A stretch of DNA of 12,750 nucleotides from Calditrichaceae bacterium (GTDB lineage: Bacteria; Calditrichota; Calditrichia; Calditrichales; Calditrichaceae): positions 1 through 12,750 of the forward strand of contig JAUXGF010000018.1 in assembly GCA_030622395.1 (NCBI GenBank), given 5' to 3'. Below the pieces are notes generated by a model. The model searched no databases. It saw only the letters and a program-made list of their open reading frames with translations, and was not told where the DNA came from. The position numbers and the translations under genes are program-made. This document shows positions 1 to 7,020 of this stretch, one piece after another. Every line of letters starts with the position of its first letter. Position 1 is the stretch's first letter.

Positions 1-123
1 ATTGAATTCACTCCCAAAGGTATCATTGACAGAAAAATGACATTTGATGAGTATTTTTCCGATCCGGCGATTAAAGCAAAAAGAGATAAAATGTATGACG
101 GTCATCAGCGACCGGTTATTTAA
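1..123 (+). CDS. C-terminal 40 residues of an unrecognised protein (5' end outside window)
   Basis: Frame 1 is open from the first base to a TAA at 121-123. It gives 40 residues ending DKMYDGHQRPVI, with a hydrophilic, charged stretch (KAKRDK) before the end. The reading frame continues off the left edge, so the domain content is unknown, and I do not recognise the family from this tail. It converges on the methyltransferase gene, whose stop lies only 22 bp downstream. No terminator hairpin fits in that gap. The call rests on an open frame that ends cleanly just before the neighbour. It could in principle be a chance open frame, but the compact convergent arrangement makes a real gene end more likely. 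Confidence 0.55.
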   Translation: MEFTPKGIIDRKMTFDEYFSDPAIKAKRDKMYDGHQRPVI

Positions 124-145
124 TTGTGGTTCGTTTTGGTATAGA

Positions 146-1285
146 TCAGTACATCACATATTTAACCAGTCTTCCATCCAGCTCGCCGTTACTTAAAATC
201 CATTTATTGCTGGATTTTAAACCGATGTGCTTAATGTATTTACGATCACCGAAATAGATGAAAGCCGTCGAATTGGTGCAACGTTGCTTTAAAAAGTCAC
301 CCAGATTTTTATAAAAATCACCCAAATCTTTTTTCTGCTGCATCCGGATTCCGTAGGGCGGATTGCAAACGATGGTGGTATCTTCTATTCTTTCGATCTC
401 GAATATATCTTTTTGAGTGATTTTAATTTGTGTAGTAGGATCAATAACAGCGCTATTTTTTTGAGCGGTTGCTACCACTTTTGAATCAATATCACTGCCC
501 TGAATCAGGTTCTTACTAACCGGCTGTATTTTATTAAAGGCAGCTTTTTTAATTTTTGCCCACAATACAGCGTCAAAGTCTGGCAGGCGTTCAAAGCCGA
601 ACTTACTGCGCCGGTGGGCAGATGGCGTTTTAGTGGCCGCCAAATAGGCTTCGCATAGAAGAGTGCCCGAACCACAAAACGGATCGTAAAGCGGTGTTTG
701 TCCATCCCATTCGGCATAGCGAATAATCGAAGCTGCCAGGGTTTCACTCATTGGCGCCTGGGTTGTTTCCATGCGGTATCCGCGGCGGTGCAGGGAACCG
801 CCTGATGTATCCACACTAATAGTAGCCACATTTTTTTCAATGTATACATTCAGCCATAAATCGGGAGTACGCGTATCGATGGAAGGGCGTTTACCGTCGC
901 GCTCCCGGAAATAATCGACGATCGCATCCTTCAGGCGCAGCGCTGCAAACTTGGAATGGTTGATATTGCTTTGAGTAACGCTGGCAAAGACGGCCAGGGT
1001 CTGTTCCTGATTCAGAAAGTCTTCCCAGTGGATCTGTTGTCCCACCTGATAGAGGTAATTATCCGAATGGCAATCAAAGGTTTTAAGCGGAGCCAGTACC
1101 CGGTTGATCAAGCGGGAATGCAGATTAATCCGGTACAGTGATTCCGGGCCGGCGTTAAAATAAATACCGCGGTAGGAATGGCTGGTTTCTTCGGCGCCGA
1201 GTTCGAGTAATTCAGCTTCGGCAATATCTTTGATGTCATCGGCGACCTGCGCAAAATAGCGTCCTGATTTCTGGTATTCGTACAT
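146..1285 (-). CDS. THUMP-domain class I SAM-dependent RNA methyltransferase, RlmL/YpsC-like
   Basis: A 379-residue cytoplasmic enzyme expected to place an N2-methyl on a guanine of 23S rRNA, as the N-terminal half of E. coli RlmL does (m2G2445). Residues about 1-165 match the ferredoxin-like plus THUMP RNA-binding part. Residues about 170-379 are the Rossmann methyltransferase. Seen directly: SAM motif I DPFCGSGT at 201-208, an acidic motif GSDID at 263-267, and the catalytic NPPYG (motif IV) at 308-312, which is typical of N-methylation of exocyclic amines. It lacks the second methyltransferase domain (RlmK) fused in E. coli, so it is the short form, of similar length to Bacillus YpsC. The start is supported by AGGAA 7 nt upstream of the ATG. 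It appears monocistronic, convergent with the gene ending at 123. The family is confident; the exact target base is inferred. Confidence 0.9.
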   Translation of the reverse strand: MYEYQKSGRYFAQVADDIKDIAEAELLELGAEETSHSYRGIYFNAGPESLYRINLHSRLINRVLAPLKTFDCHSDNYLYQVGQQIHWEDFLNQEQTLAVFASVTQSNINHSKFAALRLKDAIVDYFRERDGKRPSIDTRTPDLWLNVYIEKNVATISVDTSGGSLHRRGYRMETTQAPMSETLAASIIRYAEWDGQTPLYDPFCGSGTLLCEAYLAATKTPSAHRRSKFGFERLPDFDAVLWAKIKKAAFNKIQPVSKNLIQGSDIDSKVVATAQKNSAVIDPTTQIKITQKDIFEIERIEDTTIVCNPPYGIRMQQKKDLGDFYKNLGDFLKQRCTNSTAFIYFGDRKYIKHIGLKSSNKWILSNGELDGRLVKYVMY

Positions 1286-1703
1286 TTGTATTCCTAATTC
1301 TTTAAAGTGTAAAGGTAAGCCAATTTCTCACTTTCAACAAAAGAATATTTTTATTAGATGGAATTAGAAAGCCAAATCCTGTTTAAACTATTCCTGGAAT
1401 TAAAACACTGGAAGAGTTTCTGGCGGTCGGAAATATTTTTTCAGATCAGGCCCTAAATGTGAATTTCATGTATAATTCGATTATCTAGAACAGCAGCGAT
1501 AATTTTTGTACTAAGGCTGCAAGCGGCTTTTTTGTTGTTCTGCAACACTCTGTATATCTGTATATATATATATCTTTGGATAGTATCAATCTAATAAAAA
1601 AGTAATAAAAAGTTTTACTTGTTAATAAATTTAGCGCTTGTTAATTTCTAACCTTCCGATTAATCAATTACTTAAATTTAATTAATAATGAAAGGCTAAG
1701 GTT
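1286..1703. promoter_or_regulatory. Divergent intergenic region between methyltransferase and metallopeptidase
   Basis: This 418-bp AT-rich spacer separates two divergent genes and should carry both promoters. It includes an alternating TA run ending in TATCTTTG at 1571-1578. That fits the TAnnTTTG -7 element used by Bacteroidota sigma factors, but I find no TTG at the right distance upstream, so it is only half a promoter. A direct repeat CTTGTTAAT occurs at 1618-1626 and 1637-1645, 19 bp start to start, close to two helical turns. It could be an operator upstream of the peptidase gene. A terminator-like hairpin at 1513-1533 is listed separately. Confidence 0.35.
1513..1536 (+). terminator. 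Possible rho-independent terminator
   Basis: AAGGCTG, loop CAAG, then CGGCTTT forms a 7-bp stem with two G-T pairs, followed directly by more T residues. The polarity is +, yet no + strand gene lies just upstream (the nearest ends at 123). It might end a small transcript that I cannot define, or be chance. Confidence 0.3.
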
Positions 1704-3383
1704 ATGAAGAAATTACAAGTTTTAAGTTTTATGTTGTTAATAGCCATTATTCTTTTTGGATGCAGCTCAAATGAAAAGGAGAAGCAATTGCAGGATTTCA
1801 TTACAACCCATGTAAAAAAAATCAAGCCCATGGAAAAAGCGGTTAAGCTTGCAAATTGGAACGCTTCAATCAGCGGTAAATCCGAAGATTATAAAAAAGC
1901 CGGCGAACTGGAACTCAAGCTCCGGCAGGTTTATAGTAATGCTCAGGAATTTGCAGCGCTTAAAGAGATTAAAAAATCAGGACAGGTGAAGGATTCCCTG
2001 TTAGCCCGTCAATTAACCGTATTATATAACGCCTATTTAAAGAACCAATTAGAACCGGAGCTTTTAGAGAAGATTGTTGATTTGGGCAGAGAGATCGAAA
2101 TGAAATTCAATACTTTTCGCGCTGCTATTAAAGGGAAAGCTGTCACCAATAATGATATTTTAGAAATTTTAAAAAATGAAAAGAATTCCAATCAAAGAAA
2201 AGAAGCCTGGCTGGCTGGTAAAAAGGTCGGCGCTGTTGTTGCAGATGATATTATTCGCTTAGTAAAGCTGCGTAATCAGGCTGCCCAAAAACTTGGCTTT
2301 AACAATTATCATACTCTTTCACTAACTACTAAAGAGCAGGATGCGGCGGAACTCGATCGGATTTTTAGTGAATTATTTGAATTAACTAATGAACCGTTTG
2401 CTAAATTAAAGGCTGAATTAGATGGTATTTTAGCTAAAAATTATGGCATTAATGTTTCGGAATTTATGCCCTGGCATTATCACGATCCATTCTTTCAGGA
2501 AACGCCCTTGGTATATGATATAGATTTAGATGTTTATTATAAAGATAAAGACGTCAAAGAATTAGCCGTTAAATTTTTTGCAGGTATAGGCCTCCCGGTG
2601 GAATCCATCATTGAGAACAGCGATTTATATGAGCGCGAAGGTAAATATCCGCATGCTTTTTGTGAGGATATAGACCGTCAGGGCGATGTGCGTATTTTAT
2701 GTAATCTAAAAAATAATGAATCGTGGATGGGGACTATTTTACATGAACTTGGTCATGCGGTTTATGATAAATATAATGATCCGCAAACGCCCTATTTACT
2801 GCGAAAGCCGGCTCATACTTTTACAACGGAGGCTGTGGCCATGTTTTTCGGAAGATTAAGCCGCAACGCCGCCTGGATGCGGCAAATGCTGGAACTAACG
2901 GATAACCAAAAAATAGAAATCGAAAAGGTAAGCGCCAAATACACCCGGCTTAAACAAATCATTTTTGCGCGTTGGGCTATGGTGATGTATGATTTTGAAA
3001 AACAGCTTTATGCAAATCCCGATCAAGACCTCAACGCCTTGTGGTGGCGGATGGTAGAAAAATATCAGCTCGTAACTAAACCTGAAGGACGCAATGAACC
3101 GGATTGGGCTTCAAAAATCCACATAGCTCTCTATCCCTGTTATTATCACAACTATTTATTAGGCGAAATGTTTGCCTCGCAAATGCATTACTATTTGGTT
3201 CATAATATTTTAAATCTTGAATCGGACGCAAATGTAAGTTATGTCAACCAGAGTAAGGTTGGAGATTTTCTGCGCAAAAAAGTCTTTGAACCGGGTGCGG
3301 TTTATAGTTGGAATGATATGATTAAACGGGCTGCGGGAGAGCCTTTAACATCAAAATTCTTTGTAGAGCAGTTTGTTAAATGA
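1704..3383 (+). CDS. Zinc metallopeptidase lipoprotein, M2 (ACE-like)/M3-type gluzincin
   Basis: A 559-residue predicted membrane-anchored peptidase. The N-terminus has a KK start, a hydrophobic core and a lipobox LFGC with the acylated Cys at 20, so it should be exported and lipid-anchored. The long helical middle part resembles M2/M3 peptidases. Zinc ligands are seen as HELGH at 347-351, and the third ligand is best assigned to Glu376 in TTEA. WHYHDPFF at 257-264 and the stretch before HELGH fit bacterial proteins usually filed as M2 metallopeptidases. The gap from the second His to Glu376 is 25 residues. ACE has 24 and M3 oligopeptidases have 25, so the family label M2 versus M3 is open. 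The ATG at 1704 has AAAGG upstream and gives the intact signal peptide. It is monocistronic. A role in turning over short peptides at the envelope is inferred. Confidence 0.85.
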   Translation: MKKLQVLSFMLLIAIILFGCSSNEKEKQLQDFITTHVKKIKPMEKAVKLANWNASISGKSEDYKKAGELELKLRQVYSNAQEFAALKEIKKSGQVKDSLLARQLTVLYNAYLKNQLEPELLEKIVDLGREIEMKFNTFRAAIKGKAVTNNDILEILKNEKNSNQRKEAWLAGKKVGAVVADDIIRLVKLRNQAAQKLGFNNYHTLSLTTKEQDAAELDRIFSELFELTNEPFAKLKAELDGILAKNYGINVSEFMPWHYHDPFFQETPLVYDIDLDVYYKDKDVKELAVKFFAGIGLPVESIIENSDLYEREGKYPHAFCEDIDRQGDVRILCNLKNNESWMGTILHELGHAVYDKYNDPQTPYLLRKPAHTFTTEAVAMFFGRLSRNAAWMRQMLELTDNQKIEIEKVSAKYTRLKQIIFARWAMVMYDFEKQLYANPDQDLNALWWRMVEKYQLVTKPEGRNEPDWASKIHIALYPCYYHNYLLGEMFASQMHYYLVHNILNLESDANVSYVNQSKVGDFLRKKVFEPGAVYSWNDMIKRAAGEPLTSKFFVEQFVK

Positions 3384-3390
3384 TAGAAGG

Positions 3391-3478
3391 ATAATGGGAA
3401 GAGTTGGAGTGATGGGGTAATGGGAAGAATGGAATGTTGGAATGATGGAATGTTGATGAAGAATTGGAGTGATGGGGT
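3391..3478 (+). repeat. Purine-rich intergenic repeat tract with near-octamer units
   Basis: Directly after the peptidase stop, the + strand is almost pure G/A/T. Units such as GAATGTTG and GAATGATG alternate with an 8-bp step around 3431-3453. A longer copy, TTGGAGTGATGGGGT, occurs at 3404-3418 and again at 3464-3478, exactly 60 bp apart. The second copy abuts the group II intron. No coding potential is seen. Confidence 0.7.
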
Positions 3479-4043
3479 TACCTGGCGCTGGTTCTCTGCC
3501 GAGAGAGAATAGGAAGCCCTCCTGAGTAAGGTATAGTCAACCGCTCAGTAGTGTAATGTCCATAAAGCGTAAGTTTTAAGGACAGATAAGCGAGTGTAAC
3601 GAGGTGAAGGGTGTAGCTCTGAATCTGAAACATAGCCCCGAGAACCAAGTATTTTGGGTGAGAGCCGATCCTGTCCAGTTTGGCGCAGGCTATAGGGTAA
3701 GGCACGCTAATGACGAGTGTTTACCCCCCCCCCGGGGTCTAAGACAGCATCAAGTACACAACGACAGAGAAGTAACCAGGCGAGCGACGGGAACTGGTAT
3801 GTCTATAAATAAGGTAGACTTAGCTATGAAGCGACTAACCCCCGCCGAGCGAAAGTTCCTGCGATTAATCGACCGTGAAAGGGAAACATAGACATTATGC
3901 AAGGAATGATTATTCGATGAGCACAAAACTTTCATGGATAGGTGAGAAGGCGAGATGATCCGCCGGGCTCGATCTCGAATAATAGGACATCTCAATTATT
4001 ACGCCATCACAGATAACTTGTGAATGTGCAGGGATTTTATATA

Positions 4044-4094
4044 TTACGCTACCCGAATATTGTTCAAATGGTTGAACAAGAAAAGTCAGCGTAA
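4044..4094 (+). ncRNA. Short stem-loop, candidate empty domain IV of the group II intron
   Basis: TTACGCT (4044-4050) pairs with AGCGTAA (4088-4094). Inside, TTGTTCAA (4060-4067) pairs perfectly with TTGAACAA (4072-4079) around an ATGG loop. Its place upstream of domain V suggests a domain IV reduced to a hairpin with no protein gene. The domain assignment is inference. Confidence 0.5.
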
Positions 4095-4214
4095 GTCTTA
4101 CACATGGCCTGGCTTTAATCAGTTAATTTCGTGGCTGAATTGGCCAGTTCCCGGAGTTCGTGTGAACCTGAATCCTTGTTGTAGAGCTTAAATATCACTG
4201 AATGGTTAATCGAA

Positions 4215-4249
4215 GAGCCGTGTGTATGGGAAATCCGCTTGTCCGGTTC
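4215..4249 (+). ncRNA. Group II intron domain V
   Basis: The 35-nt hairpin has a lower helix GAGCCG/CGGTTC containing the AGC catalytic triad and a GAAA in the apical region (4230-4233). The lower helix pairs fully. The upper helix (TGTATGG against TCCGCTTG) pairs poorly compared with typical domain Vs, which hints at decay. Confidence 0.8.
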
Positions 4250-4322
4250 TGTGAGGGGCGGGGTACAACTGTTGCTTTGCGCTACGGAAGACCCCGATCT
4301 ACTCGATAGTAATGGAGTGGTG

Positions 4323-4352
4323 CCGTCCGCCTAAGGCGGAGGCGGGCAGGCC
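4323..4352. repeat. GC-rich hairpin plus GGCGGGCAGGCC tail
   Basis: TCCGCC (4326-4331), loop TAA, GGCGGA (4335-4340) is a perfect 6-bp hairpin, followed directly by GGCGGGCAGGCC. The tail resembles the GGCAGGCAGGCC of the insert at 6664-6683. It stands out from its AT-rich surroundings and may be another copy of that small element. Confidence 0.5.
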
Positions 4353-4380
4353 AACCAGTATCTATTTTAATAATACATTT

Positions 4381-4441
4381 CCTCCCGATCACGCCAGTTC
4401 GCCGTTTAAAACCAGGTGATGTATTAATCGGGATCGGGAGG
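4381..4441 (+). promoter_or_regulatory. Leader inverted repeat upstream of archease-rtcB
   Basis: CCTCCCGATC (4381-4390) and GATCGGGAGG (4432-4441) are perfect 10-bp inverted arms with a 41-nt spacer, and ATCAC/GTGAT inside could extend the pairing. The arm ends 31 nt before the archease start. No T tract follows, so it is not a simple terminator. It could be an RNA leader structure, a protein binding site or another small repeat. Confidence 0.45.
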
Positions 4442-4472
4442 ACTATACAATTAAACAAAGGATTTTTTAACA

Positions 4473-4901
4473 ATGCCTGAATTTAGAGAAATTGAACATA
4501 CCGCGGATACCGGAATTGAAGTTTGGGGCGGCAATTTAAATACACTATTTTTAAATGCCGCAAAAGGTATGTACTCTTTGATATTTAATCCTGTTAAAAT
4601 TATTTCTTATGATTATTTTGAATTTTCTCTCAGTGAAGAGAATCCTGAAGACTTGTTGGTTTCATTTTTAGGCGAATTAAATTATTATATTTTTTTTAAA
4701 AAGATATTTTTTACACAATTTCAAAATATAAATATCGAACAAAAAGAAAACGTTTATTATCTTTTCTGCAGCGGACAAATTTTAAATGTACCTAAAGAAC
4801 AGGAAGATCAATTAATGGAAATTAAATCAGTAACCTATCATCAACTTAAAATTATCAGGCAAGACAAGAATTATTATACACGAATCATTTTTGATATTTA
4901 G
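4473..4901 (+). CDS. Archease, activator of the RtcB RNA ligase
   Basis: A 142-residue cytoplasmic protein of the archease family. Archease binds metal and speeds guanylylation of RtcB so that the ligase turns over many times. Seen directly: the N-terminal signature EHTADTGI at residues 8-15 with the conserved Asp12, the KSVTYH motif at 118-123, and a C-terminal Asp at 141 in the IIFDI ending. These are the conserved ends that form the metal site in known archeases. The length is normal for the family. The ATG at 4473 has AAAGGA about 10 nt upstream. It is the first gene of an operon: its TAG stop lies inside the Shine-Dalgarno sequence of rtcB, which starts 10 nt later, so translation is likely coupled. 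The pairing with rtcB is a known genomic association and strengthens both calls. Confidence 0.92.
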   Translation: MPEFREIEHTADTGIEVWGGNLNTLFLNAAKGMYSLIFNPVKIISYDYFEFSLSEENPEDLLVSFLGELNYYIFFKKIFFTQFQNINIEQKENVYYLFCSGQILNVPKEQEDQLMEIKSVTYHQLKIIRQDKNYYTRIIFDI

Positions 4902-4911
4902 GAGCGGAGCT

Positions 4912-6366
4912 ATGCAATTTAAAGAACATACAATTACACAGGTACATGAAAACCTGTTTGAAATTCCTCAGACAGGCGCCATGCATAAACCCGGCAGAAT
5001 CTATGCTTCGCTGGAAATGATGAAAAGTTTAATAGATGAAGGCGAGCCGCTTCAACAGGTAATTAACGTAGCCCACTTGCCGGGAATCGAAAAATATTCT
5101 CTGGCTATGCCCGATATTCACTGGGGATACGGATTTCCAATCGGCGGGGTGGCGGCGACAGACTGGCAGGATGGCGTTATATCGCCGGGCGGAGTCGGTT
5201 ATGATATTAACTGCGGGGTGCGTTTAGCTTCAACCTCATTAAAACGCGGGGATATTGACAATCGCCTTAATAAATTGATACAGGATTTATTCAGGACTAT
5301 ACCGACAGGGCTCGGCTCGTCTAACGCTATTAAAAAACTAACTAAACAGGAATTGAAAAAACTGCTGCAAACCGGCGTTTCATGGATAATTAAGCAGGGC
5401 TACGGAACAGAACATGATATTGAATACACCGAAGAAAACGGCTGCCTATCCTGGGCTGATCCTTCAATAATAAGCGAACGGGCTTTAGAACGCGGTCTGG
5501 CGCAGATGGGCACATTAGGTTCGGGCAATCATTTCCTCGAGGTGGATGTAGTCGATAAAATTTACGATCCTAAAGCCGCGGCGGCTATGGGCTTGTTTAA
5601 AGAGCAGATTGTAGTTTTAATTCACAGCGGCTCGCGCGGTTTTGGCTACCAGGTTTGCGACGATTACTTAAAGATTATGGGAAAAGCCGCTCAAAAATAC
5701 AACATCCATTTGCCTGACCGGCAGTTAGCTTCGGCGCCTATTCAAAGCAATGAAGGTAAAAACTATCTGGCGGCTATGGCTTGCGCCGCTAATTTCGCAT
5801 GGAGCAACCGCCAGGTGATCATGTCGTTAGCTAAACGCGTTTTTATGAGAGTATTTAATATTTCCGATTTGGATTTAAAATTTAATTTGGTTTATGACGT
5901 ATCGCATAATATCGCTAAAAAGGAAATACACAAAATCGATTCAAAGGAAAAGGCTGTTTGTGTTCACCGCAAGGGCGCTACCCGCGCTTTTGGACCTAAC
6001 AGTCCTTTTATTCCCAAAAAATATCAGGACATTGGACAGCCGGTGTTGATTCCCGGCGATATGGGCAGATATTCATTTGTTTGTACCGGCACTGAGAAAG
6101 CAGTTTCAGAGACATTCGGCAGCGCCTGCCATGGAGCCGGAAGATTATACAGCCGCAATAAAGCAAAAAGGATGGCAAAGGGTCGTAATCTAATCAAAGA
6201 GATATCTAAAATGGGGGTTATTGTTCAGGCAAGGGGCAAGGGAACAATCGCCGAAGAAATGCCTTTTGCTTATAAAGATGTGTCTGATATAGTAGATATT
6301 ATGCACAACAGCGGCATTAGTCTTAAAACAGCCCGGCTAAAACCGCTTGGGGTGATAAAAGGTTGA
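4912..6366 (+). CDS. rtcB: RtcB, 3'-phosphate/5'-hydroxyl RNA ligase
   Basis: A 484-residue cytoplasmic ligase that joins RNA 2',3'-cyclic phosphate or 3'-phosphate ends to 5'-OH ends using GTP and Mn2+, through a histidine-GMP intermediate. All active-site residues are visible (ATG numbering): Asp98 and Cys101 in GYDINCGVRL, His207 in GSGNHFLEV, His238 in HSGSRGFG, His332 in YDVSHN, and His407, the expected guanylylated histidine, in SACHGAGR. Spacing matches Pyrococcus horikoshii RtcB to within one residue. A TTG at 4891 would add seven residues, but the ATG at 4912 is preferred because AGGAG (4900-4904) lies 7 nt before it and the protein family starts there. It follows archease in the same operon. 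No rtcA or rtcR is nearby. A role in tRNA or damaged-RNA repair is inferred, since bacterial substrates vary. Confidence 0.96.
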   Translation: MQFKEHTITQVHENLFEIPQTGAMHKPGRIYASLEMMKSLIDEGEPLQQVINVAHLPGIEKYSLAMPDIHWGYGFPIGGVAATDWQDGVISPGGVGYDINCGVRLASTSLKRGDIDNRLNKLIQDLFRTIPTGLGSSNAIKKLTKQELKKLLQTGVSWIIKQGYGTEHDIEYTEENGCLSWADPSIISERALERGLAQMGTLGSGNHFLEVDVVDKIYDPKAAAAMGLFKEQIVVLIHSGSRGFGYQVCDDYLKIMGKAAQKYNIHLPDRQLASAPIQSNEGKNYLAAMACAANFAWSNRQVIMSLAKRVFMRVFNISDLDLKFNLVYDVSHNIAKKEIHKIDSKEKAVCVHRKGATRAFGPNSPFIPKKYQDIGQPVLIPGDMGRYSFVCTGTEKAVSETFGSACHGAGRLYSRNKAKRMAKGRNLIKEISKMGVIVQARGKGTIAEEMPFAYKDVSDIVDIMHNSGISLKTARLKPLGVIKG

Positions 6367-6511
6367 GAGGTATTATGTGAAATCCGCAGGAGATCACCGG
6401 TCAAAAATTTTAAAAAACTACGAGACGATATGAAAGCTGTCAGCGTTAATCCCTTATGAGTTGAATTCGTGAAAAATTGTTAAAAACTTTTTAACCGATT
6501 CTGTAATCCCT

Positions 6512-6550
6512 TTTTCTTGTATCAGAGTTAAGCGTAGCGGTCTCTGATAC
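6512..6550 (+). repeat. REP-like palindromic element, copy 1
   Basis: GTATCAGAG (6519-6527) and CTCTGATAC (6542-6550) are perfect 9-bp arms around a 14-nt loop carrying TTAAGCGTAGCGG. The preceding TTTTCTTG is also present in the copy at the window end, so it probably belongs to the element. Other copies lie at 6653-6703 (inverted) and 12729-12750 (cut by the edge). Confidence 0.75.
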
Positions 6551-6571
6551 ACACGGGGGTAATTATTCTGG

Positions 6572-6641
6572 CAGGTGTAAGGGCGGAGCGTTTCAGGCGA
6601 TGATATTGAAGTAACAGATGTAAGGGTGAAGCCTTTCTGGC
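6572..6641 (+). repeat. Two tandem imperfect copies, 43-bp period
   Basis: A 27-bp unit beginning CAGGTGTAAGGGCGGAGC at 6572-6598 recurs at 6615-6641 as CAGATGTAAGGGTGAAGC. Each continues with G or C, then TTTC, one variable base and GGC. The copies start 43 bp apart. They sit between two inverted copies of the REP-like element, so the whole 6512-6703 segment may be one composite unit. Confidence 0.65.
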
Positions 6642-6652
6642 AACGTCGTCAT

Positions 6653-6703
6653 GTATCAGAGACCATGTCAAAGGCAGGCAGGCCGCTTCGCTTAATCTGA
6701 TAC
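6653..6703 (-). repeat. REP-like element, copy 2 (inverted, carrying a 20-bp insert)
   Basis: The arms GTATCAGA (6653-6660) and TCTGATAC (6696-6703) enclose the reverse complement of the copy 1 loop (CGCTTCGCTTAA). The two copies agree base for base except for minor changes and about 20 extra bases at 6664-6683 (starting CATG, with GGCAGGCAGGC). Copy 1 therefore looks like the empty site. Confidence 0.7.
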
Positions 6704-6717
6704 GAGGGAAGTTAAAG

Positions 6718-6799
6718 TAGGAAGTGGGAAGTGGGAAGTAGCCCCGAGGGGGTCGCTGCGCGAGAAGTAAGAAGTAGGAATTAGTCCCGGCGGGACTAA
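6718..6799 (+). repeat. Heptamer repeat array with nested palindromes
   Basis: 7-bp units GTAGGAA, GTGGGAA, GTGGGAA run from 6718 to 6738. Then comes CCCC GA GGGG, a short GC-rich stretch, and three more units GAAGTAA, GAAGTAG, GAATTAG (6764-6784). It ends in the perfect hairpin TTAGTCCC, loop GGC, GGGACTAA (6781-6799). Confidence 0.7.
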
Positions 6800-7020
6800 A
6801 TGTTTGTAGGAAAAAAGAACCCCCAAAAAAGGGAAGCCCCATACGCAGTATCCCTGTGGGACGGGGCGTTATGAAAATTTTAATTAATGACTGCCCGATT
6901 CAAGTGGGTGACGCAGAAGAATGGAATCCTAAAAAATTGGTCCCGAACCTTCGGGATGAGATTTGTTGTTTCCAGTTTATCTAGCTTAGGCATAAACAAC
7001 AAAGATAGATGAACATGTTT

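Larger units (their letters stand above)
3476..4307 (+). mobile_element. ORF-less group II intron (ribozyme only, no reverse transcriptase)
   Basis: About 830 nt of structured, non-coding sequence, visibly richer in G and C than the genes around it. The diagnostic part is the 3' end. It has a domain V beginning GAGCCG and closing CGGTTC (4215-4249), then GTGAGGGGCGGGG, then a domain VI-like stem GGGGT...ACCCC (4259-4295), and a terminal CTACTCGAT (4299-4307) of the kind that ends many bacterial group II introns in AY. Upstream lies domain I-like sequence starting near CCTGGCGCTGG (3481-3491). A short stem at 4044-4094 sits where domain IV would be expected, and this is where an encoded protein normally sits. 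No reverse transcriptase or maturase frame exists here, so movement would need a maturase in trans. The 3' end is well defined. The 5' end is uncertain because no GUGYG is present at the expected place. Confidence 0.82.

Noticed and set aside
1358..1456. 32-residue + strand frame starting MELESQ
   Set aside because: No ribosome binding site and no recognisable family. It could be a gene remnant, but the evidence is too thin.
3604..3995. Open frames inside the intron, on both strands
   Set aside because: They are short and low in complexity, lack ribosome binding sites and resemble no reverse transcriptase or other family. The sequence is structured ribozyme RNA.
4282..4473. 63-residue - strand frame upstream of archease
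   Set aside because: It covers the intron end, the GC hairpin and the leader inverted repeat, and it looks like a chance frame.
4891..4911. TTG start adding seven residues to RtcB
   Set aside because: The ATG at 4912 has an AGGAG at the right distance and matches the family N-terminus; the TTG has none and lies inside archease.
6871..6984. 37-residue + strand frame starting MKILINDC
   Set aside because: It has only a GGGG belonging to a hairpin upstream and spans a palindrome (6941-6956). It is too short to support without homologues.
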